This document shows positions 54,626 through 63,873 of a stretch of DNA of 64,000 bases, one piece after another. Position 1 is the first letter of the stretch. Each line of letters starts with the position of its first letter. A program made the translations under genes and the position numbers. The notes beneath the pieces were generated by a model that did no database searches, had not been told where the DNA came from, and saw only the letters and a program-made list of their open reading frames with translations. This stretch comes from Leisingera methylohalidivorans DSM 14336. GTDB lineage: Bacteria > Pseudomonadota > Alphaproteobacteria > Rhodobacterales > Rhodobacteraceae. Location of the stretch: assembly GCF_000511355.1 (NCBI RefSeq), contig NC_023135.1, positions 1,328,371-1,392,370 on the forward strand, read 5' to 3'.

Positions 54626-55945
54626 ATGACCGGCGGGCCCACCGAAATCACCCATAAACGGGTGCTGACGATCGCTTTGCCGATTGTGCTGTCGAATGCG
54701 ACGGTGCCGATCCTGGGCGCGGTGGACACCGGCGTGGTCGGCCAGATGGGCGAGGCCGCACCCATTGGCGCCGTTGGCATCGGCGCGGTGATCCTGGCGA
54801 CGATCTACTGGCTCTTCGGCTTCCTGCGGATGGGCACCACCGGGCTGGCGGCACAGGCGCGCGGCGCCGGGGACTGGGCCGAGACAGGCGCGCTCCTGAT
54901 GCGCGGGCTGCTTCTGGCCTTTGCCGCGGGAACCCTGTTCATCATTGCCCAAGCCGCAGTATTCTGGGGCGCCTTCGCACTTGCCCCGGCCAGTGCCGAG
55001 GTCGAAAGCCTGGCCCGTGACTACCTGGAAATCCGCATCTGGGGCGCGCCTGCCACAATTGCGCTCTATGCCGTCACCGGATGGCTGATCGCGGTGGAGC
55101 GCACCCGCGGCGTGTTCCTGCTGCAGGTCTGGATGAATGGTCTGAACATCGTCCTGGACCTGTGGTTCGTGCTAGTCCTCGGCTGGGGTGTCGAAGGTGT
55201 TGCCATCGCCACGCTGATTGCCGAATGGACCGGGCTGGTGCTGGGGCTATACCTGTGCCGCGATGCCTTTGCCGGCGATCAATGGCGTGACTGGGCACGG
55301 GTGTTCGATCCGGCGCGGCTGAAACGGATGCTGCAGGTCAACGGCGACATCATGGTGCGCTCGGTGCTGCTGACCGGTTCATTCACCACCTTTCTGTTCA
55401 TCGGTTCCGGCGTCGGCGACGTGAACCTCGCCGCCAATCAGATCCTGCTGCAGTTTGTCGAAATCACCGCCTTTGCGCTGGACGGCTTTGCCTTCTCAGC
55501 CGAGGCGCTGGTCGGCGGGGCCATCGGCGCCAAGGCCCGCCAAAGAGTGCGCCGCGCGTCAATCGTCACTGCGCAATGGGGCGTGGGCGGAGCGGTGCTG
55601 CTGGGCATTGCCTTTGCCGCGGGCGGCCCCGCATTGATCGACCTGATGTCGACCTCCCCCGAGGTCCGCGAGGCAGGGCGGGTGTTCCTGATCTGGGCCG
55701 TGGCGATGCCTGTGCTGAGCGTCGCAAGCTGGATGTTCGACGGCATCTATATCGGCGCCACCTGGACCCGCGACATGCGGTGGGCGATGCTGCAATCGGT
55801 GGCGGCCTATGTGGCGGCACTGCTGCTGCTGGTGCCGGCGTTTGGCAACCACGGCCTGTGGGCGTCGTTGCTGGTGCTGAACATTGCCCGCGGTGTGACG
55901 CTGGCCCTGCGCTATCCGCGGCTGGAGGCGCAGGTCGGCGCCTGA
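54626..55945 (+). CDS. MATE-family efflux transporter (DinF-like)
   Basis: 439 aa, twelve predicted spans in two halves. First-half motif LPIVLSNATVPILGAVDTGVVGQMG and the GFLRMGTTGLAAQARGAGD region are typical of DinF/NorM proteins. It exports drugs or metabolites with H+ or Na+ exchange. The ATG lies seven bases after the thioesterase stop, so the three genes form one operon. Confidence 0.92.
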   Translation: MTGGPTEITHKRVLTIALPIVLSNATVPILGAVDTGVVGQMGEAAPIGAVGIGAVILATIYWLFGFLRMGTTGLAAQARGAGDWAETGALLMRGLLLAFAAGTLFIIAQAAVFWGAFALAPASAEVESLARDYLEIRIWGAPATIALYAVTGWLIAVERTRGVFLLQVWMNGLNIVLDLWFVLVLGWGVEGVAIATLIAEWTGLVLGLYLCRDAFAGDQWRDWARVFDPARLKRMLQVNGDIMVRSVLLTGSFTTFLFIGSGVGDVNLAANQILLQFVEITAFALDGFAFSAEALVGGAIGAKARQRVRRASIVTAQWGVGGAVLLGIAFAAGGPALIDLMSTSPEVREAGRVFLIWAVAMPVLSVASWMFDGIYIGATWTRDMRWAMLQSVAAYVAALLLLVPAFGNHGLWASLLVLNIARGVTLALRYPRLEAQVGA

Positions 55946-55960
55946 CACCATCGCCTTCTG

Positions 55961-56308
55961 TTAAAGCAGCGCTTCAATCGCCTCGGTCGGGCGGCCGATC
56001 ACCGCCTTGCCGCCTTTAATGGCAATCGGGCGCTCGATCAGGATCGGATGCGCGGCCATGGCGGCCAGCAGATCCTCCTCCGGGCTGTCCTTCGCAAGGC
56101 CCAGCTCCTTGAACACCTTTTCACCGGTCCGCATCATTTCCACCACCGGGACGGCAAGCGCGGCCTGCACGGCCTTCAGTTCTTCGACCGAAGGGGCATC
56201 CTCCAGATAAATCCGCGTCTGAACTTGCACGCCGCGTTCTTCGATCAGCGCCAGCCCTGCGCGGGATTTTGAGCATTTGGGATAATGCCAATAGGTGATC
56301 ACAGCCAA
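55961..56308 (-). CDS. ArsC/Spx-family reductase-like protein (glutaredoxin-type arsenate reductase)
   Basis: 115 aa. Catalytic Cys12 in [10 protein letters not shown] and the conserved Arg in [18 protein letters not shown]. Length and fold match glutaredoxin-dependent ArsC. No ars transport or regulator gene is nearby, so arsenate may not be the real substrate. Its start overlaps the pyrD stop by ten bases, so it is transcribed after pyrD. Confidence 0.85.
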   Translation of the reverse strand: MAVITYWHYPKCSKSRAGLALIEERGVQVQTRIYLEDAPSVEELKAVQAALAVPVVEMMRTGEKVFKELGLAKDSPEEDLLAAMAAHPILIERPIAIKGGKAVIGRPTEAIEALL

Positions 56309-57357
56309 TCCTTCCGTTTTGTTCCAACCGCCTGCGCGACGTTGTCAAATCCGTCCCGTGCCAGCAACCCGTCCAGTCCGCGGGCAATATCACCGGCCAG
56401 CGACAGCCCGCCATAGACCATCGCCGTATAGAACTGCACGGCGCAGGCCCCGGCGCAGATCTTGGCATAGGCCTGCTCGGCTGTGCTGATGCCGCCAACG
56501 CCCACCAGCGGCACCTTGCCGTCCAGCAGTTCCGACAGCTGCGCCAGCACGCGGGTGGATTTCTCAAACAGAGGCGCTCCGGACAGCCCGCCGGCCTCGC
56601 CTTTGTGCACGCTTTGCAAACCATCGCGCGACAGGGTGGTGTTGGTGGCGATCACCGCATCAATGCCGCTTTCAACGGCGACGGCAGCGATGTCTTCAAT
56701 CCCCTCGCGGTCCAGATCCGGGGCGATCTTCAGGAACACCGGCACCCGGCGGCTCAGGCCGTCACGGGTTTCAACAACCCCGGCCAAGAGCGCCGACAGG
56801 GCCGCCTTGCCCTGCAAGTCGCGCAGTTTCTCGGTGTTGGGGGAGGACACATTGACCGTCGCAAAATCCAGATGCGCACCGCAATGGGCCAGCACCTTGG
56901 CAAAATCCGCGGCGCGATCCTCGCTGTCCTTGTTGGCGCCAAGATTCAGCCCGATGACGGCATCCCGCGGACGCTGCGCCAGCCGGGCGCCGATTGCCTC
57001 CATGCCCTCGTTGTTGAAGCCGAAACGGTTGATCGCGGCTTTGTCCTCGGTCAGGCGGAATAAGCGCGGCTTGGGGTTGCCAGGCTGCGGGCGCGGGGTG
57101 GCGGCGCCAACCTCGATGAAGCCGAAACCGGATTTCGCCAGCGGCGTCAATGCCTCGGCGTTCTTGTCATAGCCCGCCGCGAGGCCGACGGGGTTCGGCA
57201 GATCAATCCCCGCCAAAGAGGTTTTCAAACGGGCAGAAGTCACCGGGCCGGGCGCAGGCGCCAGCCCCAGGGTCAGCGCCTTGACGGACAGGCCATGGGC
57301 GGTCTCCGGATCAACCTTGTGCATGGCGGCCAGCGCCAGTTTCTCGGTCAGCTTCAC
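56299..57357 (-). CDS. pyrD: Dihydroorotate dehydrogenase (quinone), class 2
   Basis: 352 aa. Pyrimidine synthesis, membrane-associated, electrons to quinone. FMN/substrate motifs: [37 protein letters not shown], the catalytic Ser in [18 protein letters not shown], and [18 protein letters not shown]. The start is GTG at 57357, overlapping the DUF952 stop (GTGA). An upstream ATG frame would extend through the DUF952 gene and is rejected. Confidence 0.93.
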   Translation of the reverse strand: MKLTEKLALAAMHKVDPETAHGLSVKALTLGLAPAPGPVTSARLKTSLAGIDLPNPVGLAAGYDKNAEALTPLAKSGFGFIEVGAATPRPQPGNPKPRLFRLTEDKAAINRFGFNNEGMEAIGARLAQRPRDAVIGLNLGANKDSEDRAADFAKVLAHCGAHLDFATVNVSSPNTEKLRDLQGKAALSALLAGVVETRDGLSRRVPVFLKIAPDLDREGIEDIAAVAVESGIDAVIATNTTLSRDGLQSVHKGEAGGLSGAPLFEKSTRVLAQLSELLDGKVPLVGVGGISTAEQAYAKICAGACAVQFYTAMVYGGLSLAGDIARGLDGLLARDGFDNVAQAVGTKRKDWL

Positions 57358-57692
57358 GCCATTTCCTCCGGGAACTGATGCACGCCATCGGCCAGCGGCA
57401 GCGGCTTGGCCCAGACCACATCCGCCATGCGGATGTTGCGGAACAGATGCGGGAACCTGGCGCCGCCGCGGGAGACCTCCCATTTCAGGTCATCGCCCAT
57501 GGCCTCTGCATCACAGGCCAGCAGGGTCAGCCCCTCGGCGTCGGCAAAATGCCTGGCCGCGGTCTCTGCCGCCTGGGTTGCAGTGGAAAAATGGACATAG
57601 CCGTCTGCCACATCAATCGGCGCGCCCCGGGTTTCGCCCTGGGCCTGCAGTGCGGCCCATTCGTCCGCCCGGAAAATCTTGTAAATCAGCAT
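57354..57692 (-). CDS. DUF952-family protein
   Basis: 112 aa. [10 protein letters not shown] at the start, [22 protein letters not shown] in the middle and [19 protein letters not shown] near the end are the DUF952 pattern. Members are small soluble proteins often beside pyrD in Rhodobacterales; activity unknown. Coupled to pyrD by the GTGA overlap. Start at 57692. Confidence 0.85.
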   Translation of the reverse strand: MLIYKIFRADEWAALQAQGETRGAPIDVADGYVHFSTATQAAETAARHFADAEGLTLLACDAEAMGDDLKWEVSRGGARFPHLFRNIRMADVVWAKPLPLADGVHQFPEEMA

Positions 57693-57864
57693 GCAGGCCT
57701 GATGCCCTGCGATTGCGGATGAATCAAGGGGGATTGGCGTTCGCAAGGCGCGGCGCCACCGGGATTGCTGACGCGAGGAGATGCACAAGCCCTGCTTTTC
57801 CCCTTTGACGGAGCCAGGCTTTGGGCGCAGGCTCTTTCCAAAACAGAACACGGGAGCGCCCCTA

Positions 57865-59445
57865 ATGATTGCACGGATTCTCACATCGGTTGCAGCCTTG
57901 GTCCTGGCCGCCGGCGCGGCGGCGGCAGACTACAGGCTGACCATCCTGCACACCAACGATTTTCATTCCCGGTTCGAGCCGATCAGCAAATACGACAGCA
58001 CCTGCGATGCCGAGGATCAGGCCGAGGGCAAATGTTTCGGCGGCACCGCGCGGCTGCTGACGGCGATTGCCGAAGCGCGTGCGCGGGCAGAGAACACGAT
58101 CCTGGTGGATGGCGGCGACCAGTTTCAGGGCTCGCTGTTCTACACCTATTACAAGGGCAAGGCCGCGGCCGAGTTCATGAACCAGCTCGGCTATGACGGC
58201 ATGACTGTCGGCAATCATGAGTTCGACGACGGCCCCGAAGTGCTGCGCGGCTTCATGGACGCGGTGGGCTTTCCGGTGCTGATGTCCAATGCCGATGTCT
58301 CGGCCGAGCCGGCGCTGGCGGAGGTGCTGAAAAAATCCACGGTGATCGAGCGCGGCGGCGAAAAGATCGGCCTGATTGGCCTGACACCGGAGGACACCCA
58401 CGAGCTGGCCAGCCCCGGCAGGAACATCACATTTTCCGATCCGGTGGCAGCTGTGCAGGCCGAGGCGGACCGGCTGAGCGCAAAAGGGGTGACCAAGATC
58501 GTGGTGCTGAGCCATTCCGGTTACGGCGTCGACCAGCGGGTCGCGGCGGAAACCACCGGCGTTGACGTGATCGTTGGCGGCCACAGCAACACCTATCTGT
58601 CCAATATCTCGGATAAGGCGGCGGGGCCGTACCCAACCGTGGTGAACGGGGTGCAGATCGTGCAGGCCTATGCCTATGGAAAGTTTCTGGGGGAGCTGAA
58701 CTTGACCTTTGACGACGCGGGCAACGTGATCCGTGCCGAGGGCGAGCCGCTGATCATGGATGCAGCCGTCGCCGAGGACACGGCCACTTTGGACCGCATT
58801 GCTGAACTGGCCAAGCCGCTGGATGAGATCCGCAACAAGGTGGTGGCGGAAATCGCCGCACCGGTTGAGGGCAGCCGGGACGTCTGCCGGGTGCAGGAAT
58901 GCCAGATGGGCAATCTGGTGGCCGACGCGATGCTGGACCGCGTGCAGGATCAGGGCGTGACAATTGCCATTGCCAATTCCGGCGGGATCCGCGCCAGCCT
59001 GGATGCCGGCCCCGTCACCATGGGCGAGGTGCTGACCATTCTGCCGTTCCAGAATACGCTGTCGACCTTTGAGATCACCGGTAAAACTCTGGTGCAAGCG
59101 CTGGAGAACGGGGTCAGCCAGGTGGAAGACGTCAAGGGCCGCTTTCCGCAGGTTGCAGGCCTCACCTTCAGCTGGGACGCCTCAGCGGCGCCGAACGCAG
59201 GGCGTATCACCCAAGTGATGGTGGCAGAGGGCGGGGGCTTTGCGCCGATCGATCCGGCCAAGACGTACCTTGTGGTCACCAATGACTATGTCCGCAACGG
59301 CGGTGACGGCTATGCGATGTTCGAGGGCGGCGATAAAAACGCCTATGACTTCGGTCCGGATCTGGCCGATGTGCTGGCAGGATATCTGGCGGCGCAAGGC
59401 CCCTATACCCCTTATACGGACGGGCGGATCACTCAGGTGAAATAG
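57865..59445 (+). CDS. Periplasmic 5'-nucleotidase / UDP-sugar hydrolase family protein
   Basis: 526 aa. Signal peptide 1-21 (ends GAAAA). N-terminal metallophosphatase domain with ILHTNDFHSRFEP, DGGDQFQGS, GNHEFDDG and VGGHSNTY supplies the two-metal site. The C-terminal nucleotide-recognition domain has NSGGIRASLDAG and NDYVRNGGDGY. It releases nucleosides and phosphate from nucleotides in the periplasm and would feed the salvage enzymes encoded by cdd-deoA-deoB. Start at 57865 from the signal peptide. Confidence 0.9.
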   Translation: MIARILTSVAALVLAAGAAAADYRLTILHTNDFHSRFEPISKYDSTCDAEDQAEGKCFGGTARLLTAIAEARARAENTILVDGGDQFQGSLFYTYYKGKAAAEFMNQLGYDGMTVGNHEFDDGPEVLRGFMDAVGFPVLMSNADVSAEPALAEVLKKSTVIERGGEKIGLIGLTPEDTHELASPGRNITFSDPVAAVQAEADRLSAKGVTKIVVLSHSGYGVDQRVAAETTGVDVIVGGHSNTYLSNISDKAAGPYPTVVNGVQIVQAYAYGKFLGELNLTFDDAGNVIRAEGEPLIMDAAVAEDTATLDRIAELAKPLDEIRNKVVAEIAAPVEGSRDVCRVQECQMGNLVADAMLDRVQDQGVTIAIANSGGIRASLDAGPVTMGEVLTILPFQNTLSTFEITGKTLVQALENGVSQVEDVKGRFPQVAGLTFSWDASAAPNAGRITQVMVAEGGGFAPIDPAKTYLVVTNDYVRNGGDGYAMFEGGDKNAYDFGPDLADVLAGYLAAQGPYTPYTDGRITQVK

Positions 59446-59471
59446 AGGAACTGAAATGGGTCCGCTTCGGT

Positions 59472-59499
59472 CCCAATGTTTCGCGCGCGAAACATTGGG
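59472..59499. repeat. 28-bp perfect palindrome
   Basis: CCCAATGTTTCGCG is followed directly by its exact reverse complement CGCGAAACATTGGG. It lies 26 bases after the nucleotidase stop. No T-run follows closely, so it is a weak terminator at best. The core TGTTTC-N6-GAAACA resembles the parS word TGTTTC-ACGT-GAAACA but has a six-base centre. Confidence 0.75.
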
Positions 59500-59646
59500 G
59501 CAGGATTGCTTACATATTTTGTTTATTGAATGTTAACCTGTCCGGCTGTCTGCGGGGCGGGCAACCGGGGCGTCGTGCCTTGACGCAGACGTGCGTATCG
59601 GTTACTTAACGTAAGTGTTAATTAGTGAAGCTAGAGAGGCGGCCTG

Positions 59647-60255
59647 ATGAAACTTCATGTATTCCCCCCGTCCCCAAACTCCCGCAAAGTTCTGGTTGTA
59701 AACAGTCTTTTGGGCTTGGATCTGCCGGTCCGGACCGTGGACCTGCAAGCCGGCGAACAATTTCAGGAAGCATTTTCGAAGCTGAACCCAAATGCCAAGG
59801 TGCCGGTGCTGGAGGAGGACGACGGGTCTTCGCTGTGGGAATCCAACGCCATCATCAACCGTCTGTGCACCGACCGGGACACGCCGCTGTGGCCGCGATC
59901 GAACCAGCGCTATGACATCATGCGCTGGCAGTTCTGGGAGGGCTGCCATTGGACGCCGGCCTGCAGCAAATTCATCTCGCGCCACCTCTTCGGGCGGGAG
60001 GATATCGACATCGAGGCCGCGGCGGAGGACTTCCACAAATACGCCAAGGTGCTGGACGGTCATCTGGACGGGCGCGACTGGCTGTCGGGGGAGACGATGA
60101 CCACGGCGGATATCTCGGTTGCGGCGATCCTGTGCTACCGCGAGCCCTGCCGATACCCGGTTGAGGGCTACAGCAATATCCTGCGATGGATAGCCGGGAT
60201 TGAGCGGCTGGAGGCCTGGCAAACAGTCAATCCGGCCCCGCAGGCGGCGGAGTAG
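59647..60255 (+). CDS. Glutathione S-transferase family protein
   Basis: 202 aa. Thioredoxin-like N-terminus with PPSPNSRKVLVVNSLLGLD and the glutathione site LWESNAIINRLC. A helical C-terminus has DWLSGETMTTADISVAAIL. It looks like a Ure2p/FzlA-like bacterial GST. Upstream (59604-59616) lies ACTTAACGTAAGT, similar to the MerR box at 52831. Start at 59647. Confidence 0.88.
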   Translation: MKLHVFPPSPNSRKVLVVNSLLGLDLPVRTVDLQAGEQFQEAFSKLNPNAKVPVLEEDDGSSLWESNAIINRLCTDRDTPLWPRSNQRYDIMRWQFWEGCHWTPACSKFISRHLFGREDIDIEAAAEDFHKYAKVLDGHLDGRDWLSGETMTTADISVAAILCYREPCRYPVEGYSNILRWIAGIERLEAWQTVNPAPQAAE

Positions 60256-60359
60256 AGTCGCAACTGCCCTAGATATGTAGTCTCTGCTTGGCCTTAAGGT
60301 TGGGCGGAGCAATGGCAAAAGGGTTTCACCCGCTGCGCAGCCGTGGCAAAATGCGGACT

Positions 60360-60668
60360 ATGGACCACCCGCTGATCGACCTTATCAACGCCCGGATCGA
60401 AGCCGCCGAAAAGGACGGCGCCTTTGACAATCTGGCGGGCGCCGGCAAGCCGCTGCCGGACTGCGGCGACCCGGAAAACGCACTGATCAACCGGCTGGTG
60501 CGGGAAAGCGGCGGGGTGCCGGAGTTCGTCAGCCTGTCGCGCGAGTTGCAGCGCCTGCGGGCCGAACTGCGCGAGACCGGCGACCGCAGCCGCCGGCTGG
60601 AGATCCTGAAAGACATGTCGATGATGGATGCGCGCATTGAACTGGCGCGCAAATCCTACACGAAGTAG
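60360..60668 (+). CDS. DUF1992 (DnaJ-related) protein
   Basis: 102 aa. DHPLIDLINARIEAAEKDGAFDNLAGAGKPL is the DUF1992 signature, also found in the DNAJC28 family, followed by a charged helical C-terminus. Function unknown, possibly a chaperone-linked factor. ATG at 60360 is preferred from family length; ATG at 60312 is possible. Confidence 0.85.
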   Translation: MDHPLIDLINARIEAAEKDGAFDNLAGAGKPLPDCGDPENALINRLVRESGGVPEFVSLSRELQRLRAELRETGDRSRRLEILKDMSMMDARIELARKSYTK

Positions 60669-60674
60669 TTCGAA

Positions 60675-62423
60675 CTACCCTTTGATTTCAGACCAGACTT
60701 CTGGATCCAGACCATCGATAAATGGCGCCAGTACATCGGCGTATTTCTCCCACTTGCCGACCGAACGGCTATGCGCTGCCTGCCTGACCTGCGTGTTGGA
60801 CAGTGTCAGAACCTGGCCCTTGTGGCGTTCCGGGTGGGCCATGTCCGCGACCCAGTCCAGCCCGCAGAACTCCGCCAGTTTGCGGCTTTCGCTTTCGATG
60901 TCAGACACCAGGCTCTCATAACGCAGATCGTGGATCCGGCCCGGCATCACCTGGCGCCAATGCCGCATCAGACGGCCATAGAGGTTGAAGCGGTGCGCCA
61001 TTGCCTTCAAGTCATAGGCATAGGTGAGCGAACTGCCGGAGAAATAACCGCGCCAGATCGACAGCGCCACGTCGCGCGGATCGCGGCACAGATGCACAAA
61101 CCGGGCATTGGGATAGGCGGTCAGCAAGTGGCCCAGCAGGCGGTAATTGTCCGGCATCTTGTCAACATAGGCCGCGGTGCCCGCGGGCATTTCAGGCAGC
61201 CGGCTGATGTCCTCAGCCGCGAAGTTCCGGGCGGCTGAGGGGGTAAACTCCTGATCCTTGTCCAGGTATGGGTGCAGCAGGAAGGCAGGCACGCCGCGTT
61301 CGCCCAGAGGGAAGACTTCGGGGTGCAGGCCGATCACCGTTTCGGTGAGTGTGGTGCCGGAGCGCGGCATCCCCACCACATAGATAGGGCGCGGGCCGTC
61401 CGGGGCAGTGTCAGCCGGGCGGATGACCTCCGGGAAAGCCGCCATGATGCGGCTGAACTGGCGTTCGCTGTCCTCGTAATCATAGGGGTTCTGCGCCGCC
61501 ATACAGGCGTTGGCCTCGTCGTTATGAGCCGCAAAGGCGTGTTTGTCGCCGGACTGGTCGGAGATCCGCGCCAGCGCAAAGCTGACATTGGCCCGGTCCA
61601 GCGAGCGCGGCGGGGCGGCTTTCAGCGCCTTTTGCGCCACCGGCAGCAGTTCTGCGTTCTGTTCACGGCTGTTGAGCCGGGCCAGCATCTCCAGCACCTG
61701 GCTGTCCTTGGGGTCCAGATCCAATATCGCCAGGCATTGGGCGCGGGCGGCTTCAGTCTCGCCATTGGAGATCAGCTGGCTGGCCAGCCGCCGCCGCGCT
61801 TCCAGGTTATCGGGCGCCAGGGCAACGGCCTTATGCGCGGCTTCGGTGGCTTCGTCCTGACGCATGAGGCGGGCCAGCGGCAGGCTGATATTGGTCAGCG
61901 CGTCCACGTCATCAGGGTTCAGGCGCAGGGTGGCCTGATAGTCTTCCAGCGCCGCTTTTTCATCGCCCAGGTTCTTCCACGCCATCGCCCGCAACCGCAG
62001 CATCCGCGGTTGCTTGCCATCGCGGGCAAGGGCGCCGCTTGCAGTCGCGATGGCTGCCTCGGGATCATTCTGCACCAGCTGCGCCTGTGCCTTCAGGTAC
62101 AGTGCGCCCTGATCCGCGGGCAGATCGGCCAGCACCCGGTCCAGCAGTTTCATCGCGGTCTCGCCCTGCTGCAGGAACAAAAGCGTCTGCGCCAGGTTCT
62201 TGCGGGCATCATGAAACCCGGGCGCCAGAGCCAGCGCCTTTTTGAAATGCGGCACCGCCTCGCGGTGTTTGCCGAGACCGGACAGGGAGATCCCGGCAAT
62301 GTTGGGAAAATCCGGCTGGCTCTTGTGCCGCTTCATCCCGGCCTTGGACTGTTTCAGCGCCTGTTTGAACCTGCCCTGATTGAGAAAGCCGAACGCTGCC
62401 TGGAGGTCGTTCTGAAGGGTCAT
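60675..62423 (-). CDS. TPR-repeat sulfotransferase
   Basis: 582 aa. About seven TPR-like repeats fill residues 1-290, for example AVPHFKKALALAPGFHDARKN and ALEDYQATLRLNPDDVDALTN. The C-terminal sulfotransferase domain has the PAPS loop VVGMPRSGTTLTETVIG near 345 and the 3'-phosphate site FVHLCRDPRDVALSIWRGY. These fused proteins act on peptides or glycans, with TPRs likely docking the substrate. No signal peptide. A second, unrelated sulfotransferase is at 42630. Confidence 0.88.
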   Translation of the reverse strand: MTLQNDLQAAFGFLNQGRFKQALKQSKAGMKRHKSQPDFPNIAGISLSGLGKHREAVPHFKKALALAPGFHDARKNLAQTLLFLQQGETAMKLLDRVLADLPADQGALYLKAQAQLVQNDPEAAIATASGALARDGKQPRMLRLRAMAWKNLGDEKAALEDYQATLRLNPDDVDALTNISLPLARLMRQDEATEAAHKAVALAPDNLEARRRLASQLISNGETEAARAQCLAILDLDPKDSQVLEMLARLNSREQNAELLPVAQKALKAAPPRSLDRANVSFALARISDQSGDKHAFAAHNDEANACMAAQNPYDYEDSERQFSRIMAAFPEVIRPADTAPDGPRPIYVVGMPRSGTTLTETVIGLHPEVFPLGERGVPAFLLHPYLDKDQEFTPSAARNFAAEDISRLPEMPAGTAAYVDKMPDNYRLLGHLLTAYPNARFVHLCRDPRDVALSIWRGYFSGSSLTYAYDLKAMAHRFNLYGRLMRHWRQVMPGRIHDLRYESLVSDIESESRKLAEFCGLDWVADMAHPERHKGQVLTLSNTQVRQAAHSRSVGKWEKYADVLAPFIDGLDPEVWSEIKG

Positions 62424-62514
62424 GTGGCCTATCCGTCTCTTAATGTCAGGGCAGCTGTTTCCCGGATGTGCGCAGGCTCTTTGCGCGGGGGCAGTCCTGG
62501 TTTAGAAAATCAGC

Positions 62515-63204
62515 ATGTGCGGACGATTTGCCATAACCCTGCCCACGGATGCAATGGCGCAGCTGTTTGCGGCGCAGCCTGCGAACAATCTCCCCAGGGT
62601 GCCCGACTTCAATGTCTGCCCGACCAGCCTGGTGCATGCGGTGCAGGCAGGCGAAGCCGGGCGGCAGCTGGTTGCCATGCGCTGGGGGTTCCTGCCGCAT
62701 TGGTACAAGTCTGAAACCGCCGGGCCGCTGCTGATCAACGCGCGCGCAGAGACGATTGCGGAGAAGCCCGCATTTGCCGCAGCCTGCCGCGAACGGCGCT
62801 GCCTGATCCCGGCCACGGGGTTCTATGAATGGACCAAAACCGCCGGCGGCGCCCGGCTGCCCTGGTACATCCACCGCAGCGACGCAGCCCCTTTGGCCTT
62901 TGCCGCAATCTGGCAGAGCTGGGGAGCGGAACACCCGGTCAAGACCTGCGCCATTGTCACCACGGCGGCAAATGAGGCGCTGTCGTCCATTCACCACCGG
63001 ATGCCGTTGATTCTGGAGCCGCAGGACTGGGGCGGATGGCTGGGCGAAGAAGGGCCGGGTGCTGCGCGGCTGATGCAGCCGGGGGCGGCGGGCATCCTGG
63101 ATTTCCACCGGGTGGATCCGGCGGTGAATTCCAACCGGGCCGAAGGGCCGGAGCTGATTGAACCGCTGGAGGACAGCGGCATCCCGCGCGGCCGGCTGAT
63201 CTGA
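62515..63204 (+). CDS. SOS response-associated peptidase (SRAP/YedK family)
   Basis: 229 aa. Met-Cys at the N-terminus: Cys2 is the nucleophile that crosslinks to abasic sites in single-strand DNA after Met removal. NARAET, PATGFYEW (Glu) and SSIHHRMPLIL (His) complete the active site. It protects the replication fork from abasic-site breaks. Single gene, with MarR gene convergent. Start fixed by Cys2. Confidence 0.95.
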   Translation: MCGRFAITLPTDAMAQLFAAQPANNLPRVPDFNVCPTSLVHAVQAGEAGRQLVAMRWGFLPHWYKSETAGPLLINARAETIAEKPAFAAACRERRCLIPATGFYEWTKTAGGARLPWYIHRSDAAPLAFAAIWQSWGAEHPVKTCAIVTTAANEALSSIHHRMPLILEPQDWGGWLGEEGPGAARLMQPGAAGILDFHRVDPAVNSNRAEGPELIEPLEDSGIPRGRLI

Positions 63205-63206
63205 GG

Positions 63207-63698
63207 CTACCCGGCGGCCTCGCGCGGCGGCAGGTCGCGCTGCGGCGCGCGGCTGAGGCCGTTGGCGGCGATGGCGGCCTTTTGCAGCAGGGCCACAAAG
63301 GTTTCCTGTTCTGTCTCCGTAAGGCCCGTCAGGATACCCGGCTGGGCGGCGCGTACAACCGGCAGAAGCCGTTTAAGCAATGCGTCGCCTGCGCCGGTCA
63401 GGCTGACCTCGCGCGCGCGCCGGTCCGCCTTGCAGATCCTGCGTGCCACCAGACCCTTTTCCACCAGCCGGTCGACCACCTTGCCCAGGGTGGCCCGGTC
63501 ATAGGCAATCAGCCCCGCAACCGAGGCCTGGTCGATGCCGGGGTGGCGGTGGATTGCGGCCATGGCGGAAAACTGCACCGGGGTAAGGTCGGTGCCTTCC
63601 TCGGCCATCCGGTCCATGAACTGGGCCACGGAGACCTGGTGCAGCCGCCGGATCAGGTGCCCGGGCAGGGTGTGAATGTCCAAAGGGTCGCTGTCCAT
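63207..63698 (-). CDS. MarR-family transcriptional regulator
   Basis: 163 aa. Winged helix with LTPVQFSAMAAIHRHPGIDQASVAGLIAYDRATLGKVVDRLVEKGLVARR and the wing basic residues KADRRAREVSLTGAG. Ligand unknown. Start at 63698 (MDSDPLDIHT); the frame upstream is of the Cys/Arg-rich, non-protein type. Divergent from the selU gene, 175 bases away, so it might affect it. Confidence 0.9.
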   Translation of the reverse strand: MDSDPLDIHTLPGHLIRRLHQVSVAQFMDRMAEEGTDLTPVQFSAMAAIHRHPGIDQASVAGLIAYDRATLGKVVDRLVEKGLVARRICKADRRAREVSLTGAGDALLKRLLPVVRAAQPGILTGLTETEQETFVALLQKAAIAANGLSRAPQRDLPPREAAG

Positions 63699-63873
63699 GG
63701 CCTTCTGGTCCTTGCCGTTCTTCTGGTGCCGTTCTGCGGCTGCCGGCTGTCTGTCTGCGGGGCTGGCCGCCGTGACTGCCTTACTGCCCCGTGCGCAGTG
63801 CGCGCAAGTTTTATTGCCGCAGCTGCGGCAATTGCGGCTTTTCCTTGCCCAAGGGGCGCGGTAGAGCAGGGGT

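Noticed and set aside
59472..59499. A true parS site
   Set aside because: The centre has six bases instead of four, so ParB half-site spacing is wrong; kept only as a parS-like palindrome.
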